Under the pieces are notes generated by a model. The model did no database searches and had not been told where the DNA came from. It worked only from the letters and a program-made list of their open reading frames with translations. A DNA stretch of 64,000 bases, taken from positions 29,256 to 93,255 of the forward strand of contig JAISGQ010000030.1 of the NCBI GenBank assembly GCA_031262985.1, read 5' to 3'. The position numbers and the translations under genes were made by a program. Shown in pieces: positions 53,160 to 61,955 of this stretch (positions are counted from its first letter, which is position 1; each line of letters begins with the position of its first letter). This stretch comes from Oscillospiraceae bacterium. Its GTDB lineage: Bacteria > Bacillota > Clostridia > Oscillospirales > Acutalibacteraceae.

Positions 53160-53190
53160 AAATCCTCCCGACGTTTCGTTGGGAGGATTT
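53160..53190. terminator. Terminator-like stem at the end of the candidate ncRNA
   Basis: AAATCCTCCC and GGGAGGATTT form a 10-bp stem. The T-run is weak on both strands. Confidence 0.6.
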
Positions 53191-53249
53191 GATTATGCCG
53201 CTCATTGTGTGTATAATAATACCATATAATATGGTAAGAGAGGTGCGGT

Positions 53250-54023
53250 ATGGAGCAGTATTCTATCATCCTGCGCTGTGACGACGCAGGTTCGAGCAAA
53301 AGCGCAAATTCGGCAATAGCGCAGGTAGCAGCACGGGGAGTTGCGCGGAATGTTTCGCTTATGGCGGTCACTCCGTACATCGCCGACTTTGCCTCCTCGC
53401 TCAGTTCGCGTAAGGAGGTGTGCTTCGGTCTGCACATCACCCTTTGCGCCGAGTGGGATAGGGTCAAATGGTCGCCGCTTCTCCCCTGCCGCAGCGGTAG
53501 TAGGGGTACTCACCCCCTGTGCGGGGAGGACGGCTTCTTCTTCCCGAATCCCGAAAGGCTCGCCGCCGCTTCTCCTCCTATGGAGGCTATCATGGCGGAG
53601 GTCAATGCTCAGCTCGATTTTCTCACCAAACTTGGATTCGACATACGCTATGCCGACTCCCATATGTTCCCTGAGGAGTGCATAGAGGGGCTTGGCGGCA
53701 CTCTCAAGGAATGGACGGCGAGGAAGGGGCTTTTGTGGCACATGGATTACTACCCCTCCGAGCAACCGCGCTGCCTCAGCCTGCCGAAGGAGGGCGGCGA
53801 GATTGGCGATATGTTCGCGCGGCTCGAGAAGGGCGGGAGGTATGTGCTGATTACTCATCCTGCCGTGTACGGCGAGGAGATGCTGCTCACGGGCAACTCC
53901 TCCGTCAGCGGCGGGGAGGTAGCGGCACGGCGTGCGGCGGAGCTGAATATCCTGTGCGGACGGGAGTTTTCCGACGCGCTGGAAAGATACTCCGTTCGGC
54001 TGGTGCGGTATGATGAAATTTGA
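53250..54023 (+). CDS. ChbG/HpnK-family (YdjC-like) carbohydrate deacetylase
   Basis: 257 residues. Metal-binding and catalytic motifs are all visible: LRCDDAGSSKSAN at the N-terminus (catalytic Asp and metal Asp), CFGLHITLCAEW (His) near residue 60, YADSHMFPE (His) near 133, and LITHPAVYGEEM (His) near 200. The family removes N-acetyl groups from chitooligosaccharides or related sugars. The substrate here is unknown. The start has GAGAGGTG upstream. The 3' end lies 20 bp from the DUF4392 start. Confidence 0.88.
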   Translation: MEQYSIILRCDDAGSSKSANSAIAQVAARGVARNVSLMAVTPYIADFASSLSSRKEVCFGLHITLCAEWDRVKWSPLLPCRSGSRGTHPLCGEDGFFFPNPERLAAASPPMEAIMAEVNAQLDFLTKLGFDIRYADSHMFPEECIEGLGGTLKEWTARKGLLWHMDYYPSEQPRCLSLPKEGGEIGDMFARLEKGGRYVLITHPAVYGEEMLLTGNSSVSGGEVAARRAAELNILCGREFSDALERYSVRLVRYDEI

Positions 54024-54042
54024 TACTAATGAGGTGATTTCT

Positions 54043-54915
54043 ATGGGAGAAAGAGAAAATATAATCCTCCGGCATTCCGATAAGCGCGGGATGGATATGC
54101 TGAAACCCCACCTTGAGCCTGATTTCTGCCTGTCCGCCGCGAGGGATATAATGAAACTCAAAAACGGGAATATTTTTCTCCTCACAGGGTTTTATGTAAA
54201 GGGATTCGCCGAAACTGACGGTCCTGTCGGCGCGTACTTCCTCGCCGAGGCACTGCGAAAGCTGAGTTTTAATCCCATAATTGTGAGCGACCGCTACTGC
54301 CGCGGCTTTTTCAAAAAGCCGCTTGGTCTGCGCAGGGGAGGTAAATTCTTCCCTCCGTCTCTCACTCAAACAGAAACAATCTATGTCGATGTTTCGGCAG
54401 AAATTGATGCGTATGAACTACTACTGCGGGAGTATGCGCCTGTCTGCCTTATTTCAGTTGAACGCTGCGGAGTGAACAAACACGGCAAATATCAGAATAT
54501 GCGAAAAGCCGACATCAGCCAATACACTGCAAAGCTTGATACCCTCTTTTCCCTCGCGGAAAAGAGAAATACCCTCACAATCGGTATAGGCGACGGCGGC
54601 AATGAAATAGGTATGGGTAAACTTAAAGATGTAATCGAGGCTCAGCTCCCCGTAGTACCGTGCGTAGTTACAGCGAAACACCTCATCATCTCCTCAGTTT
54701 CAAACTGGGGAGCATACGGGCTTATCTCCGCGCTGTCGGAGGTAAGCGGGGTAGGAGGCTTACTCCCACGCTTCGGTGCGGTGAGGCGGTATCTCTCCCG
54801 CATTGTCTCGCTCGGAGCGGTAGACGGCACAACGGGAGTTCGCAGTCTGTCGGTTGATGGGTTTTCTATTGAGACTGAGGAGGAGATATTATCCGCGCTA
54901 CTGGGACTGCGTTAG
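54043..54915 (+). CDS. DUF4392 (D-glutamate cyclase-like) protein
   Basis: 290 residues from the ATG at 54043, chosen for GAGGTG 6 bases upstream over an ATG at 54010 that overlaps the previous gene. It matches the C-terminal domain of D-glutamate cyclase (PF14336): IFLLTGFYVKGFAETDGPVGAYFLAEAL, LISVERCGVNKHGKYQNMR, TIGIGDGGNEIGMG and the WGAYGLISAL segment. Mammalian D-glutamate cyclase converts D-Glu to 5-oxo-D-proline. Bacterial stand-alone proteins are not well characterised. Confidence 0.85.
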   Translation: MGERENIILRHSDKRGMDMLKPHLEPDFCLSAARDIMKLKNGNIFLLTGFYVKGFAETDGPVGAYFLAEALRKLSFNPIIVSDRYCRGFFKKPLGLRRGGKFFPPSLTQTETIYVDVSAEIDAYELLLREYAPVCLISVERCGVNKHGKYQNMRKADISQYTAKLDTLFSLAEKRNTLTIGIGDGGNEIGMGKLKDVIEAQLPVVPCVVTAKHLIISSVSNWGAYGLISALSEVSGVGGLLPRFGAVRRYLSRIVSLGAVDGTTGVRSLSVDGFSIETEEEILSALLGLR

Positions 54916-54937
54916 ATTACTCCTCACCGATATTCTA

Positions 54938-56428
54938 CTACTTCTCATGCTGGAGCTTTGCGGCTTTTGATAGCAGCTCATTCCTCAAATCCCACAGCTT
55001 TTGCGATAAATCCACATAGTAGGTGTGGGGATTGTTGAACCGCTTGACCTCATCCCACAGGGTTTCAAGCTGATTTTGACAATGCGTGCGTACCTCGGAG
55101 ATGGATGGGCATCTGTAAATCAGCTTGCCATCCTTAAAAATCTGAACCAGCAGCTCCCGCGCGTAAAAATCAGTACACAGCTTTCTCTTCCATATATGCT
55201 CGGGGTCGAAAATCTCATACGGCTGATTCTCGTCGATAACCTCGTCGTGGCAGGTTAGGACATCGGCAATCGCCTTGCCCGTCTCACGGTCAAACAGCCT
55301 CCACACCTTCTTGTCTCCCGGAATGGTAATCTTGGAGACGTTGTCGCTTATTTTCACCTTAGGAGTGACCACCCCGTCGGTTTCAATGGCGCAGAGCTTA
55401 TATACTCCGCCGAAAACAGGACACGAGCTTGCTGTGATAAGCCGCTCCCCCACTCCGAATGAATCGACAGGAGAACCCTGTGCAATCATTTCGGCTATCA
55501 GATACTCATCGAGTGAGTTGGAGATACATATCTGGCAGTCGGGGAAGCCCGCGTCGTCGAGCATTTTCCGCGCCTTCCTCGCAAGGTAGGTTATGTCTCC
55601 GCTGTCAATGCGTATGCCCTTCGGGCGAAAGCCGCGCGGAAGCACTTCCTCGTTAAACGCCTTAATGGCGTTTTTCACTCCCGACTTGAGTGTGTTGTAG
55701 GTGTCCACAAGCAGTACGCAGTTGTCGGGATATGTCCGCGCATATGCCTTGAAGGCGTCAAGCTCTGTGGGGAAAAGCTGTATCCACGAATGAGCCATAG
55801 TTCCCAAAGCCGGAACGCCGTAGATAATATCGGAAATGGTGCATGACGAACCCGCGCAGCCGCCTATGTACGCCGCCCTCGCGCCTTCTACCGCCGCCTG
55901 CACTCCGTGGGAGCGTCTCGCTCCGAACTCGAGGACGGCGCGTCCCTTCGCGGCTCTGACAATGCGGCTCGCCTTCGTTGCTATGAGCGACTGGTGGTTT
56001 ATGAGGAGCAGAAGGGTGGTTTCTACAAGCTGTGCCTGTATGACAGGTCCTCTGACCTTGATGACAGGCTCGGTCGGGAATATGGGAGTGCCCTCGGGGA
56101 TTGCCCAGATGTCACAGGAAAACTTGAAATTCTTTATGTATTCTATAAACGCGGAGGAAAATTTCTTCTCCTTTATATACTCTATGTCGGAGTCGGAAAA
56201 TTTGAGGTTCGATATATAGGAAATAGCGGATTCCAGTCCCGCCATAATCGCAAAACCGCCCTCATCGGGGACAGTTCTGAAATACAAGTCAAAATAGGCG
56301 ACTGTGTCCTGAAGTCCGCTCTCAAGATATCCGTTTGCCATGGTAAGCTCGTAGAAATCGGTCAGCATACTCATGTTGAAGTTTTTGTAGTCATTTGCAG
56401 GAATATTAGCTATTTCGTTATCGTTCAT
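54938..56428 (-). CDS. pncB: Nicotinate phosphoribosyltransferase
   Basis: 496 residues. Makes nicotinate mononucleotide from nicotinate and PRPP in the NAD salvage pathway. Family features: MLTDFYELTMANGYLESG at the N-terminus, FGARRSHGVQAAVEGARAAY with the phosphoribosylated-His region, LLVDTYNTLKSGVKNAI, and RIDSGDITYLARKARKML. It is of the larger class (about 490 residues) typical of Clostridia. It is convergent with the DUF4392 gene. Confidence 0.95.
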   Translation of the reverse strand: MNDNEIANIPANDYKNFNMSMLTDFYELTMANGYLESGLQDTVAYFDLYFRTVPDEGGFAIMAGLESAISYISNLKFSDSDIEYIKEKKFSSAFIEYIKNFKFSCDIWAIPEGTPIFPTEPVIKVRGPVIQAQLVETTLLLLINHQSLIATKASRIVRAAKGRAVLEFGARRSHGVQAAVEGARAAYIGGCAGSSCTISDIIYGVPALGTMAHSWIQLFPTELDAFKAYARTYPDNCVLLVDTYNTLKSGVKNAIKAFNEEVLPRGFRPKGIRIDSGDITYLARKARKMLDDAGFPDCQICISNSLDEYLIAEMIAQGSPVDSFGVGERLITASSCPVFGGVYKLCAIETDGVVTPKVKISDNVSKITIPGDKKVWRLFDRETGKAIADVLTCHDEVIDENQPYEIFDPEHIWKRKLCTDFYARELLVQIFKDGKLIYRCPSISEVRTHCQNQLETLWDEVKRFNNPHTYYVDLSQKLWDLRNELLSKAAKLQHEK

Positions 56429-56816
56429 TATCGCAGTTCATGTCCTTTCATAGATACCGATATTATACAAATACAAAAGCATTACAGTTAAGTATAAAAC
56501 AAAAAACTAACCTTGGCAATATTAGTTAATTGTTTAACAATTAACTCCCCCGCTCCAACTTCTCCCCCTTCTCCCCACAGGAAGCGGGGGAGAAGGGACG
56601 GGGGAAGTGAAAAGAGAAGAGTGAAGAGTGAAGAGTGAAAAGAAAATGTGCGGCGGAGAAGTTATGCCGCCTACTGTTCGCCGTTGTTTTTCCAATCCGC
56701 AGTATTCACCGAGTAGGTACTCTCCGCCGTATTTTATACCGTAGTGCAAAGCCGTAACTTAACTGTCAACTGTCACTTGTCAACTGTCAACTGAGAAGTC
56801 ATCTGCCCGCCTGATA
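56429..56816. other. Intergenic repeats between pncB and apbE
   Basis: No gene. It holds a perfect 11-bp inverted repeat, AGTTAATTGTT/AACAATTAACT (56524-56546), a C-rich/G-rich stretch with complementary ends, tandem GAGTGAA units near 56620, and four CAACTGT units near 56765. The last two are short direct repeats that may vary in number. Confidence 0.6.
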
Positions 56817-57818
56817 TTACTCTCGCGCAAAATCCACATCTCCCGCAACAGTAGCCTCGCCGTTCTCGGAAATCAGTACCGCTCCGAATCCGTCCATTGA
56901 TTCTATCAGCTGCTTCCCCTCCTCCATGCCGAGGAGGAACAGCGCAGTCGCAAGCGCGTCGCCGTCAACTGATTTTTCCGATATTACAGTGACCGAGAGC
57001 AAATCGGACGTAGCAGGATAGCCCGTCTCGGGGTTTAGTATGTGGTGGTAGACGGTGTCCGACACCTTAAAATACCGCTCGTATATCCCCGAGGTGACGA
57101 CAGAGCCTTCGCCTGTTCGGACTACGCCCTCAATGACATTTCTGTCTTCAAAGGGAACTTGTACTCCTATGCTCCACTTGCCGTTCGCCTTCTCCCCGAC
57201 TGTGACGATGTTGCCGCCGAGATTAATAAGGGCGCGTTCTACGCCGTTCTCCTTAAAATAATCGGACAGGCGGTCGGCGATGTATCCCTTGGCTATCGCG
57301 CCGAGGTCAATCTCCATCTTGTCCTGTAGGGTGACGGTGTTCCCATCAAGCTCTACCTTTCGGTAGCCGACAAGCGGGAGTGCATCTTCTATGTCGCTCT
57401 CCTTCGGCAGGGACGGGTTATCGCTCTTAAAATCCCACAAGGCTGTCAGCGGCGCAATGGTTATGTCGAACGCGCCTCCCGACAACTCGCTGTAGTAGAG
57501 GGCAGTTTCTATAAGCTCCGCCGTTCGGGGCTCAACCTCCGTGGGAGTGCCGCCTGCGTGGTTTATCCTCCACACGTCGCTTCCCTCCACGGTTTTGCTC
57601 AGAAGCTGTTCGTATTCGCGGCACAAATCAAGCGCGTCCGAGAGGTACTCGCGGTCGTCCTCACTGTAAACTGTCACAGATACCACAGTGTCGAGGATGA
57701 AGTCGCTCTTTTGGATGGGCTTCTCCTCCTCCTTGCAGGATACGAGGAGGACGGCACACAGCGGCAGTGCGAATAAGGCAACGGCACATATACGCAGAAA
57801 TGAGATATTTTTTTTAAT
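56817..57818 (-). CDS. apbE: ApbE-type FAD:protein FMN transferase lipoprotein
   Basis: About 333 residues. Flavin transferase core: DLGAIAKGYIADRL near residue 200 and TSGIYERYF, HHILNPETGYPA with the metal-binding His, and SVDGDALATALFLLG. It attaches FMN to extracytoplasmic proteins. In frame upstream of the GTG at 57686 the sequence encodes a lipoprotein signal (FALPLCAVLLVSC, Cys about residue 24), so the protein is exported. No ATG, GTG or TTG begins that frame. An ATT at 57818, 7 bases after GGGGGG, is the best start, or there is an indel in the A8 run. The Gx transporter gene is divergent. Confidence 0.85.
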   Translation of the reverse strand: MKKNISFLRICAVALFALPLCAVLLVSCKEEEKPIQKSDFILDTVVSVTVYSEDDREYLSDALDLCREYEQLLSKTVEGSDVWRINHAGGTPTEVEPRTAELIETALYYSELSGGAFDITIAPLTALWDFKSDNPSLPKESDIEDALPLVGYRKVELDGNTVTLQDKMEIDLGAIAKGYIADRLSDYFKENGVERALINLGGNIVTVGEKANGKWSIGVQVPFEDRNVIEGVVRTGEGSVVTSGIYERYFKVSDTVYHHILNPETGYPATSDLLSVTVISEKSVDGDALATALFLLGMEEGKQLIESMDGFGAVLISENGEATVAGDVDFARE

Positions 57819-57927
57819 TTTGAATCCCCCCTCTTAAAAAAGTCCAAAATATGGTGTATGATAAGATTATAGTCAGTTTGATTTGAGGATAAACATTGAG
57901 GTAAAAACAGCGCAGGGAGGTGTCGGA

Positions 57928-58482
57928 TTGTCCGTGGAGAAACACAAAAAGAAAACGACAGCAAAAAATAACCACAGCAAAAGAGCCGCGCAGTTGGGGC
58001 TGCTTGCGGCGGCGGCTTTAATACTGGGCTGGGTGGAGCATATTCTGCCCGTGAACGGTGCTGTTCCGGGGATTAAGCTGGGGCTTTCCAACTCCGCAGT
58101 GGTTTTCGCTCTGTACACCATGGGCGGGGTAAACGCGCTTTTGCTGGTTTTAGTGAAGGTCGTGCTGTCCGCGCTGCTTTTCGGGGGCTTCTCTGGCTTC
58201 CTTTACTCCCTGCTGGGAGGGCTGTCGAGCCTTGCGGTGATGTTCGCTCTGTATAAGCTCCCCTGCTTTTCTCCTACGGGAATCAGCGCGGCGGGCGGAG
58301 CAGCGCATATCTTTGCGCAGCTGCTCACGGGAGTGGTACTCACGGAAACTGCGCGGCTGTGGGTACTCCTGCCACCGCTGATGGCGGCAGGGACGCTGAC
58401 GGGAGCGTTGACGGGGTTCTTGGTGTGCCTTGTCGCGAAAAGACTGCCGCGGGGACTGGCAGAGGGGATACCGCTTGGTTAA
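57928..58482 (+). CDS. Gx transporter family protein (heptaprenyl diphosphate synthase component I-like)
   Basis: 184 residues from a TTG at 57928 with GGAGG 7 bases upstream; a TTG at 57883 is possible but lacks a site. Five or six transmembrane helices. Family pattern: HILPVNGAVPGIKLGLSN and LFGGFSGFLYSLLGGLSSL, matching PF07456. These proteins are commonly found next to apbE and NusG-domain-II genes and are thought to serve flavin- or quinone-linked extracytoplasmic electron transfer. The divergent apbE here supports that. Confidence 0.82.
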   Translation: MSVEKHKKKTTAKNNHSKRAAQLGLLAAAALILGWVEHILPVNGAVPGIKLGLSNSAVVFALYTMGGVNALLLVLVKVVLSALLFGGFSGFLYSLLGGLSSLAVMFALYKLPCFSPTGISAAGGAAHIFAQLLTGVVLTETARLWVLLPPLMAAGTLTGALTGFLVCLVAKRLPRGLAEGIPLG

Positions 58483-58495
58483 GTTATCGCCCCTC

Positions 58496-58594
58496 CTACA
58501 TAAAGAAGCAGCTTGACACAGAGCCTAACACCATCATTGACACCAGAACTATGGCAATAATTCTTATCACGAGAGTTCTCTTTTGTTCGCTCAT
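58496..58594 (-). CDS. 32-residue single-helix membrane peptide
   Basis: The minus strand has AAAAGGAGA followed 7 bases later by an ATG at 58594. It encodes a short basic head (MSEQKRTLVIR), a hydrophobic stretch (IIAIVLVSMMVLGSV) and a TAG stop at 58496. The strong ribosome site and the clean head-helix layout make it more than chance. Similar short KR-head/one-helix peptides are common in Clostridia and mostly unstudied. It lies tail-to-tail with the Gx transporter gene and divergent from yibE/F. Confidence 0.6.
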   Translation of the reverse strand: MSEQKRTLVIRIIAIVLVSMMVLGSVSSCFFM

Positions 58595-58779
58595 TTTTAA
58601 AATCTCCTTTTACATTTCATATGTTTGCACGACTGATTATAATATAATTATGATGAACTTGTAAACTTAAATTTATATTCATTGACATTAATTTTTTATG
58701 ATATTATTATAATTATTGCTGTGTATGCTGTGTATATAGTAGTAATTATATTTGTATAAAGAATTTGGATGTGTTTATC

Positions 58780-60396
58780 TTGAAAAAAATCACCTCGCTT
58801 CTCCTCCTGCTCTGCGTCATTTTCTCCGTAGGACTGCCTGCCTTCGCCTCTGAGGATGTCTCCGCGGAGGACGCGGGAGCTTCCCTCTCGGCAAGCGACG
58901 CAGACTTTGACCCGCAGATACGGAATCTCGACGAGACCGGCGGCGAGGAGGTGCAGGAGGAGGAGAAATCCTGCCTCGTTAAGGTGACCGAGCTTGTCAG
59001 TGTGGAGGACGGAGAGCATGACATGGGAGGAGAACCCATGCTTTCGCGCCTGCAAACTGTCTGGGTGGAAGTTATCTCAGGACCGCGCAGGGGAGAAACC
59101 CACATAGCTACCTTCGACCTAAGCGATGTGCTGGGTACGGGAAAGCGCGGCGAACCGGCTAAGGTCGGCTCGCGCATGGTCGCCTACTTCAGCGAGGACG
59201 AGTACGGCGATGTGTCGGGAATAATTACCGGCTACGTGCGTCAAACTCCGCTCATTTGGCTTGCGTTGATTTTTTTCGCAATGCTCATATTTATAACGGG
59301 AAAGCGCGGACTTAAATCGGTTGTGGCACTGGTCATCACCTGCATAGGGCTTGTTCTCATAATGGTGCCGCTTATCCTCTCGGGTTTCAGTCCCATATGG
59401 GCGGCAATTCTCGGATGTGTGTTCTCCATTGCAACTACACTCGTTTTGGTGTACGGCTTTACGCGGAAAACTCTCGCCGCCGCGCTTGGAGCAATCGGAG
59501 GAGTTGTATTTTCGGGAATTATGACGGCTGTGATGAACTCCGTCATGCACATGACGGGAATGTGCTGTGACGAGTCGAGGACACTCGCCCTGACGCTCGG
59601 AGCAGGAAATTACGATATGCAGGGCATCATGTTTGCCTCCATTGTAATAGGTGCGTTGGGCGGCACTATCGACGTAGGCATCTCCATCGCCTCCGCACTC
59701 GACGAAATGCGCGAACACGCGCCGCACATCACTGCGGCGGAAATGATGAGCTCGGGGCTTAATATCGGCAGTGATATTATGGGAGCATCACTCAACACAC
59801 TTATAATGGCTTACATAGGCGGCTCAATTCACCTGCTCATGCTTTTGTGGGTAAACGGCGTTGCGTTTATAGATATTATCAACGAGGAGATTATAGTCAA
59901 CGAGCTTATGCGTGCGTTGGCTGGCAGCTTCGGACTGCTCTTCACCGTGCCGATTACGGCTATTGTGGCGGCGGCTATGATGTGCAAGGGAGGATTCGGC
60001 AAGCTGACATGGGATATGATTCCCAGCGTGAAGGCATTTAAGGAGACCTACGGCAAGGTGCAAAAGCAGTGGAAGGAATCCATAGGCAAGGCGCGCGAGC
60101 GTTTCGGCAAGGAGGAGGAGGAATATTTCCCCTCAGACGACAATCTCTACAAGAGAGCGGAGCGGCACTTTGACGACGGATTTATGAACTCCGATGACGA
60201 CTACGCAGACGAGAACTCAGACGCAGACAACGATGACGACGACAGAAACCCTCAGATTCCGATTATCTCAAGGAGGAGAGTGAATTACTCCTCCTCCGGC
60301 GAGGGCGGCGGCAGGAAGAAGGACGGCGGTGAGGATGATTTCGATGAGGAGGAAAGTTTCGCCTCCACAGCGAATAGGGGAAGCACCCGAAAATGA
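58780..60396 (+). CDS. YibE/F-family membrane protein
   Basis: 538 residues from a TTG at 58780 (MKKITSLLLLLCVIFSV), giving a proper signal peptide; a TTG at 58765 is an alternative. The N-terminal extracytoplasmic part (to about 140) is followed by about eight transmembrane helices in the YibE/F core: LIFFAMLIFITGKRGLKSVV, IWAAILGCVFSIATTLVLVYGFTRKT and VIGALGGTIDVGISIASAL. A long acidic, then basic, C-terminal tail (about 440-538; DDDYADENSDADNDDDD) is unusual. The function is unknown. The family is widespread in Bacillota. Confidence 0.85.
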   Translation: MKKITSLLLLLCVIFSVGLPAFASEDVSAEDAGASLSASDADFDPQIRNLDETGGEEVQEEEKSCLVKVTELVSVEDGEHDMGGEPMLSRLQTVWVEVISGPRRGETHIATFDLSDVLGTGKRGEPAKVGSRMVAYFSEDEYGDVSGIITGYVRQTPLIWLALIFFAMLIFITGKRGLKSVVALVITCIGLVLIMVPLILSGFSPIWAAILGCVFSIATTLVLVYGFTRKTLAAALGAIGGVVFSGIMTAVMNSVMHMTGMCCDESRTLALTLGAGNYDMQGIMFASIVIGALGGTIDVGISIASALDEMREHAPHITAAEMMSSGLNIGSDIMGASLNTLIMAYIGGSIHLLMLLWVNGVAFIDIINEEIIVNELMRALAGSFGLLFTVPITAIVAAAMMCKGGFGKLTWDMIPSVKAFKETYGKVQKQWKESIGKARERFGKEEEEYFPSDDNLYKRAERHFDDGFMNSDDDYADENSDADNDDDDRNPQIPIISRRRVNYSSSGEGGGRKKDGGEDDFDEEESFASTANRGSTRK

Positions 60397-60491
60397 GAGC
60401 GACACCTCGGCAATGAGGAGGGTTTCGCCTCCTCGGCAAATAGGCTCGGTATGTGAGATTTGCTTCTTTTTCTAATTTCTTTCGGAAATTG

Positions 60492-60520
60492 TTGAATTTT
60501 TATCAAAGTCAGTGTATAAT
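60492..60520 (+). promoter_or_regulatory. fba promoter
   Basis: TTGAAT and TATAAT with a 17-base spacer lie about 40 bases before the fba start. Confidence 0.7.
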
Positions 60521-60561
60521 ATAACGGCAAAATAAATAACGAAAAACGGAGTGTGACATTT

Positions 60562-61497
60562 ATGCCATTGGTAAACACAACAGAAATGTTTAAGAAGGCC
60601 TACGACGGCGGCTACGCGATAGGCGCGTTCAACGTCAACAACATGGAGATAGTTCAGGGTATTGTGGAGGCTTGCAAGGCGAACAACTCCCCCGTAATTC
60701 TCCAGTGCAGCTCCTCCGCGAGAAAGTACGCCCATCCGCTGTATGTAGTCAAGATGGTGGAGGCGGCAGTCGAGGAGACAGGTCTTCCTATCGCTCTTCA
60801 CCTCGACCACGGTCCTGATTTTGAAACCTGCAAGAGCTGTATAGACAGCGGCTTTACTTCTGTTATGATTGACGGAAGCCACCACGACTTCGAGACAAAC
60901 ATCGAGGTTACACGCAAGGTTGTCGAGTACGCACACGAGAGAGGCATCACAGTCGAGGGTGAGCTTGGACAGCTCGCAGGCGTTGAGGATGAAGTCTCCG
61001 TGTCCGCTGAAAAGGCGCAGTACACCGACCCCGATCAGGTTGTGGAGTTCGCCGAGAGAACAGGCGTTGACTCGCTCGCTATCGCTATCGGAACAAGCCA
61101 CGGCGCGTTCAAATTCAAGCCCGGTCAGAAGCCCCAGCTCCGTTTTGATATTTTGGAGGAGGTTTCGAGAAAGCTCCCCGGCTTCCCCATAGTACTCCAC
61201 GGTGCGTCCTCCGTTATGCCTGAGTATGTCGAGATGATTCGTCAGTTCGGCGGCTCTATGGACGACGCTATCGGAATCCCCGAGGATATGCTTCGTCAGG
61301 CGGCGGCTCTCGCGGTGTGTAAGATTAATGTGGACTCCGACCTCAGAATCGCGTTCACAGCGGCAATCCGCAAGCACCTCGCGGAGAATCCCACTCATTT
61401 CGACCCGCGCCAGTTGCTCACTCCCTCCCGCGACGCTATCACGGCGGTAGTTGCACATAAGATTCAGACAGTTCTCGGCTCTGCGAACAGAGTTTAA
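60562..61497 (+). CDS. fba: Class II fructose-bisphosphate aldolase
   Basis: 311 residues from the ATG at 60562; an upstream GTG at 60553 is in frame but less likely. Splits fructose 1,6-bisphosphate to dihydroxyacetone phosphate and glyceraldehyde 3-phosphate. Metal ligands and catalytic residues are visible: LHLDHGPDFETCKSC (catalytic Asp/His), EGELGQLAGVED, IGTSHGAFKF and VLHGASSV (His), and NVDSDLR near the C-terminus. It is a central glycolytic gene with its own promoter and a strong following terminator. Confidence 0.96.
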   Translation: MPLVNTTEMFKKAYDGGYAIGAFNVNNMEIVQGIVEACKANNSPVILQCSSSARKYAHPLYVVKMVEAAVEETGLPIALHLDHGPDFETCKSCIDSGFTSVMIDGSHHDFETNIEVTRKVVEYAHERGITVEGELGQLAGVEDEVSVSAEKAQYTDPDQVVEFAERTGVDSLAIAIGTSHGAFKFKPGQKPQLRFDILEEVSRKLPGFPIVLHGASSVMPEYVEMIRQFGGSMDDAIGIPEDMLRQAAALAVCKINVDSDLRIAFTAAIRKHLAENPTHFDPRQLLTPSRDAITAVVAHKIQTVLGSANRV

Positions 61498-61526
61498 GGT
61501 AAAAACATTAGTAAATAATGCAGTAC

Positions 61527-61564
61527 AGTCACCAATGCAAATTTTAATATTTGCATTGGTGACT
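61527..61564 (+). terminator. Terminator after fba
   Basis: AGTCACCAATGCAAAT and ATTTGCATTGGTGACT form a 16-bp perfect stem around TTTAAT. The tail has only short T runs. Confidence 0.75.
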
Positions 61565-61708
61565 TGATGTTAGGATAAAGATATAACGCAATTGTTACAG
61601 TAGGTCGGCGCGACGGCTTGCATAGGGGGGGCGAGAGGGTGCAGGACGGCGCGAGCGGAGATTGGCATTGTACCCTCTAACCTTAATATTGTAAAACTTT
61701 AGTGGTAA

Positions 61709-61888
61709 GTAGGTCGCAAGGCGACCTACACAGGGGAACCCCCGACGAGGGTTCCCCTACGGAAAAATGTCCTTAGGGACATTTTTCCTACCCCTCCTGC
61801 GTTTTTCTGACGATAAAAGAGTTTCGCTCTCTGCGGAGAGCGACTTAGGACGCCGTCCTAAGAACCTGCAAGCCTTTACAAAGGCTTG
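61709..61888. repeat. Array of six consecutive perfect hairpins
   Basis: In 180 bases: GTAGGTCGC/GCGACCTAC (61709-61729), AGGGGAACCC/GGGTTCCCCT (61732-61758), GGAAAAATGTCC/GGACATTTTTCC (61761-61788), TCGCTCTC/GAGAGCGA (61824-61843), CTTAGGAC/GTCCTAAG (61844-61862) and CAAGCCTT/AAGGCTTG (61869-61888). Stems are 8-12 bp, loops 3-7 bases, and none shares sequence with another. It lies between fba and luxS. The preceding part (61590-61680) has short G-rich repeats and no gene. Confidence 0.85.
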
Positions 61889-61955
61889 ACCCAAATTCTA
61901 ACTCCTTGGCAACAGATTTTAGTTTAACAAATTTTAAGGAGAGATTACCGAAATT

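Noticed and set aside
53202..54185. 327-codon minus-strand gene over the ChbG gene
   Set aside because: Shadow of ChbG and DUF4392, which carry complete family motifs on the plus strand.
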